Notes under the pieces: generated by a model | Told to the model about the DNA's origin: nothing | The model's database searches: none | Seen by the model: the letters and a program-made list of their open reading frames with translations, nothing else | In this document: positions 8,124-17,020 of the stretch, piece after piece | How the letters are laid out: each line of letters opens with the position of its first letter | How positions within the stretch are numbered: position 1 is the stretch's first letter | Position numbers and translations under genes: made by a program | Source: Candidatus Paceibacter normanii SCGC AAA255-P19 | Lineage (GTDB): Bacteria; Patescibacteriota; Minisyncoccia; Minisyncoccales; Paceibacteraceae | Assembly: GCA_000398025.1 (NCBI GenBank) | Contig: ASKX01000004.1 | Coordinates: 1 to 58,394, forward strand | Length of the DNA: 58,394 bases | Direction of reading: 5' to 3'

Positions 8124-8172
8124 AATGAAGCTAAAGCTTCATTTCGATCTTCGTTTTTAATAAATTAAAAAC
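8124..8172 (-). repeat. Bipartite hairpin repeat copy 5, in the rpmE leader
   Basis: Minus-strand reading: stem 1 GTTTTTAA-TTTA-TTAAAAAC (8153-8172), linker GAAGATCGA, stem 2 AATGAAGCT-TT-AGCTTCATT (8124-8143), tail GAGC. It has the same linker as copy 4 but a completely different stem 1 that still pairs. It ends 3 nt before the rpmE ATG. Confidence 0.85.
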
Positions 8173-8175
8173 TCG

Positions 8176-8415
8176 ATGAGAAAAGATATCCATCCAAAAT
8201 ATTATCCAAATGCCAGGGCCCAGTGCGCTTGTGGCAATACTTTTACTGTTGGCTCAACTAAGGAATTTATTGAAGTAGAAATCTGTTCTGCCTGCCATCC
8301 TTTTTATACTGGTAAAGAAAAGATTGTTGACACTATGGGAAGAGTCGAGAGGTTTAAGAAGAGATTAGCTAAAAAGACAGAAATGGAAAGTAAAAGAAAA
8401 AAAGGGAGTCGATGA
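8176..8415 (+). CDS. rpmE: 50S ribosomal protein L31, zinc-binding form
   Basis: 79 residues. MRKDIHPKYYP at the N-terminus and the zinc ligands C17, C19, C37 and C40 (CACG...CSAC) identify the C+ form of bL31. HPFYTGKEKIVDTMGRVERF is the conserved core. It is followed after 4 nt by prfA, an order seen in many bacteria. No Shine-Dalgarno sequence is visible, and the leader carries a hairpin repeat. Confidence 0.97.
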   Translation: MRKDIHPKYYPNARAQCACGNTFTVGSTKEFIEVEICSACHPFYTGKEKIVDTMGRVERFKKRLAKKTEMESKRKKGSR

Positions 8416-8419
8416 ATCT

Positions 8420-9463
8420 ATGGGAGATATCACAGAAATCCGTAAAGAATATAAAAACCTTCTAGAACAACTCAGTAACCCTGAGTTGATTTCGAATTGG
8501 GAGAAGTTTGAAGAACTGACTAAAAGAAAGGGCCTTTTGGAAAAAATTATTGAAAAAGAAAAAGAACTACAAGAAATAAAAGACGAAGTCGAGGAGTCAA
8601 AATCAATCCTTTCGGCCAGAGACGACCAAGAATTAGTGGCTTTAGCTGAAACAGAAATTTTAGAGCTTAGCGAGAAAGAGAAAAGTTTAGAAAAAGAATT
8701 AGAAGGTTTAATTAAGGGGGGCGGAGAAAAAGAGAAGCCACATTCGGTAATCATTGAAATTCGGGCGGGAGCTGGCGGCAAAGAAGCAGCTTTATTTGTT
8801 GGGGATCTATTCAGGATGTATTCCAAATACGCCCAAAGTCAAGATTGGCGACAAAAAGTTTTAAACTCTCATCCTGCCGAATTGGGTGGCTTCAAAGAAA
8901 TAATTTTTGAGCTAAAAGATGGTGATGTATTTTCAAAAATAAAATATGAAGGGGGTGTCCATCGAGTCCAAAGAATCCCGGAAACCGAAAAAAGCGGCCG
9001 AATTCACACCTCCACTTCTTCTGTTGCCGTTTTACCAAAACCAAAAAAAGCAGTAATTAAAATCAAGCCGGAAGATTTAAAAATTGACACTTACCGAGCC
9101 TCAGGCCCGGGCGGCCAATATGTCAACCGAAGAGAAACAGCCGTCAGAATTACTCACTTACCTACTGGCCTGGTGGTTACTTCCCAAACTGAAAGAAACC
9201 AGCTCCAAAATAAAGAAAATGTTCTGGCCATTCTGGAAGCTAAACTTTTAGAAAAGAAAGAGGAAGAAGAAACATCAAAAATTGGCCAAAAAAGACGCTC
9301 GCAAATAAAAAGGGCTCGTCGAGCCGATAAAATTAGGACTTATAATTTTCCTCAAGATAGAGTTACCGACCACCGGATTAAAAAATCCTGGCACAATATT
9401 GAAGGAATTATGGCCGGTAGACTAGATCCTATAATTGAGGCTTTGCAAAAATCTTTAGATTAA
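8420..9463 (+). CDS. prfA: Peptide chain release factor 1
   Basis: 347 residues. Recognises UAA/UAG and triggers peptide release. The GGQ motif is in ASGPGGQYVNRRETAVRITH (about residue 230). The tripeptide anticodon region reads RIPETEKSGRIHTS: PxT, as expected for RF1 rather than the SPF of RF2. An N-terminal coiled-coil domain precedes it. Together with RF2 further along, this shows the standard stop-codon set. It ends in a palindrome shared with the convergent gene. Confidence 0.96.
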   Translation: MGDITEIRKEYKNLLEQLSNPELISNWEKFEELTKRKGLLEKIIEKEKELQEIKDEVEESKSILSARDDQELVALAETEILELSEKEKSLEKELEGLIKGGGEKEKPHSVIIEIRAGAGGKEAALFVGDLFRMYSKYAQSQDWRQKVLNSHPAELGGFKEIIFELKDGDVFSKIKYEGGVHRVQRIPETEKSGRIHTSTSSVAVLPKPKKAVIKIKPEDLKIDTYRASGPGGQYVNRRETAVRITHLPTGLVVTSQTERNQLQNKENVLAILEAKLLEKKEEEETSKIGQKRRSQIKRARRADKIRTYNFPQDRVTDHRIKKSWHNIEGIMAGRLDPIIEALQKSLD

Positions 9464-9475
9464 CCCCGGGGTTAA
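9460..9475. repeat. 16-bp palindrome holding two convergent stop codons
   Basis: TTAACCCCGGGGTTAA is perfectly self-complementary. It contains the TAA of prfA and, on the other strand, the TAA of the transglycosylase gene. It may act as a weak bidirectional terminator, but there is no U-run. Confidence 0.7.
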
Positions 9476-10806
9476 CCTGCCCTTTCTAGAGCTTCAATAT
9501 CTTCAGTATATTGTTTAGTAATAGCCATTACCGAGTCGCCATAGAAACGATATCTTGTATTAGTGGTGCCAGAAAAATAGATCATGACTGCCTTCCATTC
9601 AGCATTGTAGGTTTGCTGGGTTGCTCCGTAATCGGCTAAATATAAAGCGGCAGCTAAAAAAGAATCTTTAATATTCCAGGGATCGGCTGGCTGGCCGGTT
9701 ATTTTTTTTACTCTGTCTTTATAAATCATCCAGGTCGAGGGAATAAACTGAGCCGGGCCCATAGCTCCCCCATAACCAAAACTCATTGGACAAGAAACCG
9801 GCGTATTATAAGGGTCTCTCCCTAACTCTTTAGTAATCTCCAAGAAAGGCCCCACGTCTCGCGAGGGCTTCATTACTCCAGATACTTTTTGGCCATTATA
9901 AACCACCACCCCATCTCCAGTTTTTGGGTCTTTAAGGTAGCATTGACCAACATTTTTACCAATATTTGATTCTTGAGTTAAAACCGCTAATAAAAGAGCT
10001 GGTCTGACGCCGGTAATCTTTTCTATAGATTTAGCAATTTCATAGGCCTCACCGAAAGTAGGGGCTTCGGGCACACCAATTAACTCAAAAATTCTGGCTC
10101 TAATTTCGGCTGCCTGCTGCTCCACTACTTCCTTTTCACTAAGATATTTTTGATACTGAGTCTCAGTTAATTTTAAAAAGTAATTTTTCTCTTGATTGGT
10201 TTCTTCGCTTTCTTGTTTCTGTAAAGTTTGGATTTCCACCAATTTCTCTAGGTCATCTTTTTCGACATCTAAAGATTGCTTTTGGCCTTCTAGATAGGAT
10301 TTAAGGCTTTTGACATTTTCTAAAAGTTCTTGGTTTTTAGAATTAAGCGTTTCTAAAGCCACCAAATTATCAAAAAAACTGGAAAGGTCTGGCTCAGAAA
10401 GCAAGATCTCTAGAAGGCTTTTTTGATCTTCTTCGTAAATCGACCTAAGAATGTTGGCTAATTTTCCCCTAGAGTCCCAAATTTTGGCTGAAGTGTCATC
10501 AATCGAGCTCTGGGTATCTTCTATTTGAAGACCTAAGTCTTCTATCATAACATTGCTCTGATATATCTGGAGATCTAATTTTTTAATTTTCTGCCGCAGG
10601 ACATATATTTGGTTTTGGAGGGTTTTCTTTTCTTGTTCAGTTTTACTGATATCCTTTTCATACTGATCAATTTGCTCTTCTAGTTTTTCAAGCTCCTCCT
10701 CTAAAGCTTGGCGCTCTTCAGTTGGGTCCAAGGCTAAACTCTGAAAGCAGGGTAAAGCCAAAGCTAAAAGCAGAGTCGATAATAAAACCAATTTTAAACT
10801 TCGCAT
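9472..10806 (-). CDS. Secreted coiled-coil protein with C-terminal lytic transglycosylase domain
   Basis: 444 residues. N-terminal signal peptide (about residues 1-25), then about 200 residues of heptad-rich coiled coil resembling PcsB/EnvC-type hydrolase regulators. The C-terminal domain has LLAVLTQESNIG, carrying the likely catalytic Glu, and the MltB-like GGAMGPAQFIPSTW motif. It should cleave peptidoglycan glycan strands outside the membrane, probably during division or growth. The PcsB-like coiled coil fused directly to a transglycosylase is the notable feature. It lies 2 nt downstream of rplY on the same strand. Confidence 0.85.
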   Translation of the reverse strand: MRSLKLVLLSTLLLALALPCFQSLALDPTEERQALEEELEKLEEQIDQYEKDISKTEQEKKTLQNQIYVLRQKIKKLDLQIYQSNVMIEDLGLQIEDTQSSIDDTSAKIWDSRGKLANILRSIYEEDQKSLLEILLSEPDLSSFFDNLVALETLNSKNQELLENVKSLKSYLEGQKQSLDVEKDDLEKLVEIQTLQKQESEETNQEKNYFLKLTETQYQKYLSEKEVVEQQAAEIRARIFELIGVPEAPTFGEAYEIAKSIEKITGVRPALLLAVLTQESNIGKNVGQCYLKDPKTGDGVVVYNGQKVSGVMKPSRDVGPFLEITKELGRDPYNTPVSCPMSFGYGGAMGPAQFIPSTWMIYKDRVKKITGQPADPWNIKDSFLAAALYLADYGATQQTYNAEWKAVMIYFSGTTNTRYRFYGDSVMAITKQYTEDIEALERAG

Positions 10807-10808
10807 AA

Positions 10809-11507
10809 TTATTTCTCCTCTTTTTCTTTCTTTTCCCGCCCAGATTCTTCTGGGCGAGGCTCGCCCTCTTCGGGGGCGGCTTCCTCTACTTTCTCGACCT
10901 CTTCCACTTTTTCCTCAACTGGTTTTTCTAGTTCTTCTTCAACTTTTGCCGGTTGGGCGACAAAAGCAACGGTCTCCTCTGGCTCTTTCAGAACTTTCAC
11001 ATCTTTAGAAACATTTAAATCTTTAATTAAAATGCTGTCTTCAAAAGTTTTTAAGATTTCGATGTTAACTTTAATTTCGTGGGGAAGATTTTGAGGCAAA
11101 GCTTTAACCTCCACCTCGTGGATATTCCTAACAAAAGTTCCGCTCAATTCTTTTACGGCTGGCGCTTCTCCTTCAAAAACCAAAGGCACTGTCGCTTCGA
11201 TTTCTTCATCTAATCGCGGCTGATAGAAATCAACATGAACCGGTTTTTCAGTTAGAGGATCTCTTTTTACTTCGTGAATCAAAACTGGTATTTTTTCTTT
11301 TTCTTTTTTCCCCTCAATGTCTAAAGACACCAGAGAACTCTCTCCAGCTTCCTTATAGAGCTTCTCAAATTCTTTCAAATCAACTTCTAAAGGAAGGGTT
11401 TCTTTAACTTTTGGCCCGTACAAAACCGCTGGTAAAATGCCTTCTTTTCTTAGGTTTTTTACCTTTTTTCCTAGCTCTTTCCGGATTTTAGCTGGAAGTA
11501 TAAGCAT
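10809..11507 (-). CDS. rplY: 50S ribosomal protein L25 (CTC form)
   Basis: 232 residues. 5S rRNA-binding protein: the N-terminal L25 domain (RKELGKKVKNLRKEGILPAVLYG) and the C-terminal TL5/CTC beta domain (HVDFYQ...IEATVPLVFEGEAPAVKE). An acidic low-complexity tail of about 50 residues follows. Part of that tail is encoded by two short palindromes (CCCAGA...TCTGGG and GGGCGAG...CTCGCCC in 10840-10880), suggesting repeat-derived extension. Probably cotranscribed with the transglycosylase gene. Confidence 0.93.
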   Translation of the reverse strand: MLILPAKIRKELGKKVKNLRKEGILPAVLYGPKVKETLPLEVDLKEFEKLYKEAGESSLVSLDIEGKKEKEKIPVLIHEVKRDPLTEKPVHVDFYQPRLDEEIEATVPLVFEGEAPAVKELSGTFVRNIHEVEVKALPQNLPHEIKVNIEILKTFEDSILIKDLNVSKDVKVLKEPEETVAFVAQPAKVEEELEKPVEEKVEEVEKVEEAAPEEGEPRPEESGREKKEKEEK

Positions 11508-11517
11508 TATTTAGCAA

Positions 11518-11569
11518 GATTTTAATTTATTAAAATCGCAGCTGGAGATTAAGCTTTAGCTTCAGCGAC
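11518..11569 (+). repeat. Bipartite hairpin repeat copy 6, partly degenerate
   Basis: Stem 1 GATTTTAA-TTTA-TTAAAATC (11518-11537) is perfect. The linker is GCAGCTGGA. Stem 2 GATTAAGCT-TT-AGCTTCAGC has two mismatched positions. Tail GAC. It sits between rplY and the FBPase gene and just overlaps the FBPase 3' end. Confidence 0.65.
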
Positions 11570-12671
11570 TTCTACGGATTTTGAATCTCTTTTCCAGTTG
11601 TTTAAGAGTTTCTACTACTCCAGTATATTCTAGCTCAGACATTGACAACATAGCCGCTCCAAAGAATCCTTGCCGCCTGATTTCTTCAGCTTTCTGGGAA
11701 ACCTTGTTCCTGACATAATCCCAGTAAGGCTGGTCAAAACAGTCAGCTGGCTCGGTTAGCTTACCATTTTTGACTGAAAAAGCCAAGCAACTCACCACTG
11801 GCGGCCCGTCAAAATAGGAAATTGAAGAATTTTTCTTCACTGGCATTAAGGGCCCATTATGAGAACCACGCATAAATCCTGCCACATAGTGTCCGATGGT
11901 ATAAGGAGAAAGAATTTCTCCGGTAGCCGGAAAGTCATGTTGTGAACGAACCAACATCACTGGGTCGTCTTTGCCCACGTATTTCCCGGCAATGTTGTGT
12001 AATCTGGTAGTACAAGCTGCCACTGCCTGCTCTCCATTGGCCCTGGACCATATTGATTCAACCACAAATCTTTCTGGATCTCTTAACAAAACGGCTATAT
12101 CATAAATCTCTTCGGGAGTGACCAATTCAATGAAGCGATCAGCTTTAGTATAAGAAACATCCATAATCATGAACTTAAATCCTTTCTTTATTTTTGGAGA
12201 AAGGAGTAAACCAGCATTATACATCGGGTCAGCAAAGGCCAAATAGAGAGGTAGATCAAATGCTCCGGGATCAGTTTTATCAGCAGCAAAGAATAAAAAG
12301 GGTTCAGCTGGCCTTTCCTCAATTTCCATTTCAGCTACGGCTGGCCCCATTCCTCTAACATTGCCAGCAAAACTTTCTTTTAACAAATCTTGGCCGGCTC
12401 CATAAAGCCCTTGGTCTTTAGCCGCCTTAGTGCCGACAATAAAGGCGTCCCAGCAGAGTTTATGAATTTTTTCATTTAACACACCTTTTTTGTGGGTAGA
12501 AAGAATAGCAATATCGTCGCCGGTGTGGCCAACATAAACATCAATGATTAAGCCTTTTCCTTTTTCCTTTATGTATTTTTCCACTGTCTGAAGCAGCTTT
12601 TGGCTGGGCTTAATATGCCCGCCGATAGAGCCAATGTCCGCTTTAATAACACTTAGAGTTAATTTTGCCAT
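11562..12671 (-). CDS. Class V fructose-1,6-bisphosphate aldolase/phosphatase (archaeal type)
   Basis: 369 residues, full length for this family. It is a bifunctional enzyme that makes FBP from triose phosphates and dephosphorylates it to F6P, a one-way gluconeogenic step. Family marks include SVIKADIGSIGGHIKPS at the N-terminus with a metal-binding Asp, VGHTGDDIAIL, GAGQDLL, AADKTDPGAF, ARSQHDFPATGE-like (VRSQHDFPATG) and YFDGPPVVSCLAF near residue 290. Such enzymes are typical of archaea and deep-branching bacteria. It is the last gene after acsA and ppsA. A hairpin (12681-12698) lies just upstream of its ATG, and no Shine-Dalgarno site is seen. Confidence 0.93.
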   Translation of the reverse strand: MAKLTLSVIKADIGSIGGHIKPSQKLLQTVEKYIKEKGKGLIIDVYVGHTGDDIAILSTHKKGVLNEKIHKLCWDAFIVGTKAAKDQGLYGAGQDLLKESFAGNVRGMGPAVAEMEIEERPAEPFLFFAADKTDPGAFDLPLYLAFADPMYNAGLLLSPKIKKGFKFMIMDVSYTKADRFIELVTPEEIYDIAVLLRDPERFVVESIWSRANGEQAVAACTTRLHNIAGKYVGKDDPVMLVRSQHDFPATGEILSPYTIGHYVAGFMRGSHNGPLMPVKKNSSISYFDGPPVVSCLAFSVKNGKLTEPADCFDQPYWDYVRNKVSQKAEEIRRQGFFGAAMLSMSELEYTGVVETLKQLEKRFKIRRSR

Positions 12672-12680
12672 ATAATTAAT

Positions 12681-12706
12681 GCTGGCATAAATGCCAGCTC
12701 GGTTAA
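12681..12706 (+). repeat. Half-copy of the bipartite hairpin repeat
   Basis: Perfect stem GCTGGCAT-AA-ATGCCAGC followed by a TCGGTTAA linker-like stretch; no second stem. It fills the 38-nt gap between ppsA and the FBPase gene. Confidence 0.45.
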
Positions 12707-12709
12707 TAA

Positions 12710-15092
12710 TTATTTCCGACCTTTTATTTTAGCAAGATCTAAGATTGTTTTAATAACAGTATCAGGATTTAAAGAGATTGAATCTATCCCCTCTCTAACC
12801 AAAAATTGAGCAAACTCTGGGAAATCGCTGGGCGCTTGGCCGCAAATTCCTATGTTTTTCTTCTTTTTTCTGCAAACTCTTATCACCTCCTCAATCAACT
12901 TTTTAACTGCTTCATTTCTTTCGTCAGAAATATAGGAAATCTGAGCATTGTCCCTGTCTACCCCCAGGGCCAGTTGGGTTAAATCGTTTGAGCCAATACT
13001 CATTCCGTCAAAAATCTCTAAAAACTTCTCAGCCAAAATAACATTAGAAGGAATCTCGCACATAACAATAGTTTTTAAATCATCTCCTCTTTCCTTCAGC
13101 CCCTCTTCTTTCATTATCTTGACTACTTTTTCTCCCTCCTCTATTGTCCGGCAGAAAGGCACCATGACTGTTATATTTTTTAATCCAAACTCCTCTCTGG
13201 CTTTTTTGATCGCTTGACATTCCATGCTAAAAGCTGGCCGGAAAGATTTATCTAAGTAGCGAGAGGCTCCTCGGAAACCTATCATGGGATTGGCTTCAAT
13301 TGGCTCAAAATCTTTCCCGCCAACTAAGGCTGCGTATTCATTAGTTTTGAAATCAGAAAGCCTGACAATGACTTCTTTTGGCCAAAAGGCAGCAGCAATT
13401 TGACTAATTCCTTCAGCTAATTTTTCAACAAAATATTTCTTTTTATCCTTGCAGCCTGCTGTAATTTTATCAATTTCTGATTTTACTTTTTTGTCTTTTA
13501 TTTTCTGGTAATGATAAAGGGCCAAAGGATGAATTCTAATTTTTTCAGCTAAAATAAATTCAATTCGAGCCAAACCTACTCCGTCATTTGGCAAAAATGA
13601 AGTTTTGAAAGCAATTTCCGGAGCGCCAATGTTGACCATTATTTTGGTCTTTAATTTAGGAATTTTCTTTAGGTTATATTTTTTAATCTGAAAAGGAACT
13701 TTTCCAGAATAAACTTTGCCATCTAATCCTTGAGTGCAGTCTACCGTAACCAGATCTCCATTTTTTAGAACTTTGGTGGCTTTTCTCGTTCCGACAATAC
13801 AAGGAATCTCTAATTCCCGAGAAACAATAGCGGCATGAGCAGTTTTCCCTCCTTCCTCTGTAATAATGGCTGAAGCTAAACGCATTATTGGCACCCAATC
13901 GGGATCAGTCATTTTAGTTACCAAAACTTCACCCTTCTGGAGCTGATTCATCCTTGAAACATCAGAAATGATTCTAACTTTTCCTACGCCAATTTTATTA
14001 CCAATAGCGATGCCAGTTAAAACTGATTTCTTCTTAGCTTTAATTTCATATTCTTCGTAAACCTTCCCAATTTGAGAAGCATGGACGGTTTCCGGCCGTG
14101 ATTGGACAATAAACAATTGACTAGTTTTTCCATCCTTAGCCCATTCGATATCTTGAGGGTATTTATAATGCTCTTCGATTATCGTTGCCCATTTAGCTAA
14201 AGTTAGGATTTCTTTATCAGTCAAAGAAAATTTTAATTGTTCTTTTTGAGCAACGGGAACTTCTTTTAAGCCACCTTTTTTAGCAAATATGTATTTCTTT
14301 GTTTTTCTTCCTAAATCCTTAACTATTATCGATTTGTATCCCTGTTTTAAGGTGGGCTTAAAAACATAAAATTCATCCGGGGTAATTTTTCCTTTAACAA
14401 TCATTTCTCCCACTCCCCAGATTGAGTTAATCAAGATAACATTTTTAAAACCGGTTTCGGTGTCTAAGGTAAAAATAATTCCCGAAGAAGCTAAATCCGA
14501 CCTGACCATTTTTTGAACGCCGACAGAAAGGCCGAATTCCATTTGTCCTATTTTTTTCTCTTCCCTGTAAGCAATGGCTCTGTCGGTAAAGGTTGAAATA
14601 ATGCTTTTTTTGACCGCTTTTAACAATTCTTTTTCTCCTCTTATGTTAAGATAAGTTTCGAACTGGCCCGCAAAAGAAGCGTTCGGCCTGTCTTCCGCAA
14701 CGCCGGAAGTGCGTACGGCCACATCGGGATTTGCCCCGTATTTTTGAGATAGTTTCAAATAAGCTTTTAAAATTTCTCGTTTTAAACTGTCGGGAAATTT
14801 TCCTTTTAAAATCGCTTCTCTGCATTTTCTGCCGGTTTTTTGGATGCTTTTTATGCTCTTGGGATTAAATTCTTTAAAAAATCCTTTAAGGACTTTATCC
14901 AAGCCGTTTGCTTCCAGAAATTTCCAATAAAAATTAGCTGTGAGGGCAAAACCATCTGGGATATTAATCCCCCTTTTTGCCAATTGAGAAAACATTTCCC
15001 CCAAAGACGCATTTTTCCCTCCCACCAAAGACACGTCTTTTATAGAAATATCCTTAAACCAAAGAGTGTATTTTGAAGCTTTTTTTTATCAT
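12710..15092 (-). CDS. ppsA: Phosphoenolpyruvate synthase, broken near its start by one extra A
   Basis: Converts pyruvate and ATP to PEP, AMP and phosphate. The open frame (774 residues from a GTG at 15034) contains the ATP-grasp domain, the phospho-His swivelling domain (GGKTAHAAIVSRELEIPCIVG) and the PEP-binding barrel ending in NIGICGQAPSDFPEF with the catalytic Cys. Its N-terminus lacks about 20 residues. An ATG at 15092 overlaps the acsA stop as ATGA, but an A8 run (15080-15087) puts it out of frame. With seven A's it would read MIKKASKYTLWFKDISIKDV and then SLVGGKNASLGEM, a typical PpsA start. Either this is a sequencing error or slippage at the run restores the frame. Confidence 0.9.
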
Positions 15093-17020
15093 TTTTCAAT
15101 TATTTTTTTTATTTTCTCGACGATGCCAGGGTTGGCTAGGGTAGAAAGATCGCCAAGCTCTTCGCCAATAAATAGTTTTTTTAAAACTCGCCTCATAATT
15201 TTCCCTGATCTGGTTTTAGGTAGGTCTTCCACTAAATAAACTTCTTTTGGTACGGCAATAGGACTAATCTCTTTTCTTATTTGTCCAACCACCTCTTTTT
15301 TAACCTCGGCGGCTGGTTTTTCCCTTTTATAAACAATGAAGGCAACTGGCACTTCGCCCTTTATTTCATCGGGAATACCAACGACGGCACACTCAGTAAT
15401 TTCTGGGTGTGAATTAATTGCTGCTTCCAGTTCGCCAGTAGTTATTCGATGGCCAGCCACTTTTATCACGTCGTCTACCCGGCCAACAATTCTAATTAGA
15501 CCATTTTTATCGATGATGGCAGCATCAGAAGTGAAATAAATTTTCTTTCCGTATTGACTCCAATAAGTATCTAAATACTTCTTGGGATTTTTGTAAACTC
15601 CTCTTAAAAGACCGGGGGCAAAAGGAGGCAGAATAACTAAATTCCCCTGTCTACCAACAGGCAGGCTTCTTTTCTTTTCATCTAGAATATCCACCTTTAC
15701 CCCAGGAAAAGGTAAACCAGTAAAAGCCGGCCTAAAAGGTCCGACTCCGGGTAAAGAAGTGATTAAAATTCCACCGGTTTCTGTTTGCCACCAAGTGTCA
15801 ACAAGAGGACATTTTTCTTTTCCCACATTTTTGAAGTACCAAAGCCAGGCTGTTTCATCAATGGGCTCTCCCACTGATCCTAATAATCTTAAAGTTTTAA
15901 ATTTGTGTTTTTTAAGAACGCCTTTCCCGTATTTTTCAAACATTCTAATAGCTGTGGGAGCTGTATAAAAAATGGTCACCTTGTACTTTTCAATAATTTT
16001 TGCCCATCTATCCGAAGTTGGCCAATCAGGCACCCCTTCATACACCAAAGTTGTTACTCCATTAAGTAAAGGAGAATAGATGGTATAAGTGTGTCCTGTA
16101 ATCCACCCGGGGTCAGAAGTGCACCAAAAAATATCTTTATCATGTAAATCAAAAATCCATTTGCCGGTAGAATTAGCTTGAACACTATAACCACCACAAG
16201 TATGAACGCAACCTTTGGGTTTACCGGTGGAACCTGAAGTATAAAGGATGAATAAAGTATCTTCGCTATCCATTGTTCTCGCTTTACATTGGCTACTTTC
16301 ATTTTTTACTAAATCCTGCCACCACAGATCTCTATCCTTTTTCCAATTAATTTTATTTTTAGCTCGCTTAACTACAATTACTTTTTTGACTTCGGTTTCC
16401 TTAACTCCTTCGTCAGCGTTTTCTTTCAAGTTGATAACTTTTCCCCGTCGATAGTAACCGTCGGCTGTAATTAAAATTTTAGCTTTGGTATCTTGTAATC
16501 TAATCTTCAAGGCAGTAGAACTAAAAGCAGAAAAAACCACACTATGAACAGCTCCAATTCTAGCGCAAGCCAGCATAGCAATTGTTATTTCGGGGATCAT
16601 TGGTAAATAAATGCCGACTCTATCCCCTCTTTTTACTCCCGATTTTAAAAGAGCATTAGCAAATTTATTAACTTGTCTTAATAATTCGTCATAGGTGTAA
16701 ATCTTAGGGCGCTCCGTTGTTGGTTCGGGTTCCCAAATTAAAGCTATTTTGTCTTTTTTTTCCGGTAAGTGTCTATCTAAGCAATTTTCAGTAATATTTA
16801 ACTTCCCTCCCAAGAACCATTTAAAATAAGGGGGTCTGTGTTCAACGCCCTTCTGCCAGGTTTTAACCCAGACTAGTTCTTTAGCCAAACTTTCCCAAAA
16901 TTTAACCGGGTCTTTATTAGCTTTCTGGTATGTTTTTTTATCAGATATCCAGGCCTTTTTTTGAAATTTTTTGGTTGGGAAATATAAGTTTCCCTTCTTG
17001 GTTAATTTTTGGCTTTTCAT
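15089..17020 (-). CDS. acsA: Acetyl-CoA synthetase (AMP-forming)
   Basis: 643 residues, full length. Activates acetate to acetyl-CoA through acetyl-AMP. It has the adenylation motif YTSGSTGKPKG near residue 270, the DTWWQTETGG motif, GRVDDVIKVAGHRITTGELE, and the catalytic Lys in KTRSGKIMRRVL near the C-terminus. Residues SLPVGRQG are encoded by a palindrome (15646-15665). It overlaps the upstream membrane gene and the downstream ppsA by ATGA, so three genes form one operon pointing to acetate or pyruvate entry into gluconeogenesis. Confidence 0.96.
   Translation of the reverse strand: MKSQKLTKKGNLYFPTKKFQKKAWISDKKTYQKANKDPVKFWESLAKELVWVKTWQKGVEHRPPYFKWFLGGKLNITENCLDRHLPEKKDKIALIWEPEPTTERPKIYTYDELLRQVNKFANALLKSGVKRGDRVGIYLPMIPEITIAMLACARIGAVHSVVFSAFSSTALKIRLQDTKAKILITADGYYRRGKVINLKENADEGVKETEVKKVIVVKRAKNKINWKKDRDLWWQDLVKNESSQCKARTMDSEDTLFILYTSGSTGKPKGCVHTCGGYSVQANSTGKWIFDLHDKDIFWCTSDPGWITGHTYTIYSPLLNGVTTLVYEGVPDWPTSDRWAKIIEKYKVTIFYTAPTAIRMFEKYGKGVLKKHKFKTLRLLGSVGEPIDETAWLWYFKNVGKEKCPLVDTWWQTETGGILITSLPGVGPFRPAFTGLPFPGVKVDILDEKKRSLPVGRQGNLVILPPFAPGLLRGVYKNPKKYLDTYWSQYGKKIYFTSDAAIIDKNGLIRIVGRVDDVIKVAGHRITTGELEAAINSHPEITECAVVGIPDEIKGEVPVAFIVYKREKPAAEVKKEVVGQIRKEISPIAVPKEVYLVEDLPKTRSGKIMRRVLKKLFIGEELGDLSTLANPGIVEKIKKIIEK
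15646..15665. repeat. Palindrome inside acsA encoding PVGRQ
   Basis: CCTGT-CTACCA-ACAGG followed by CAGG. I recall in-frame (L)P(V/A)GRQ-type palindromes as common in CPR genomes. Here it occupies a surface loop without changing the expected length. Confidence 0.7.
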
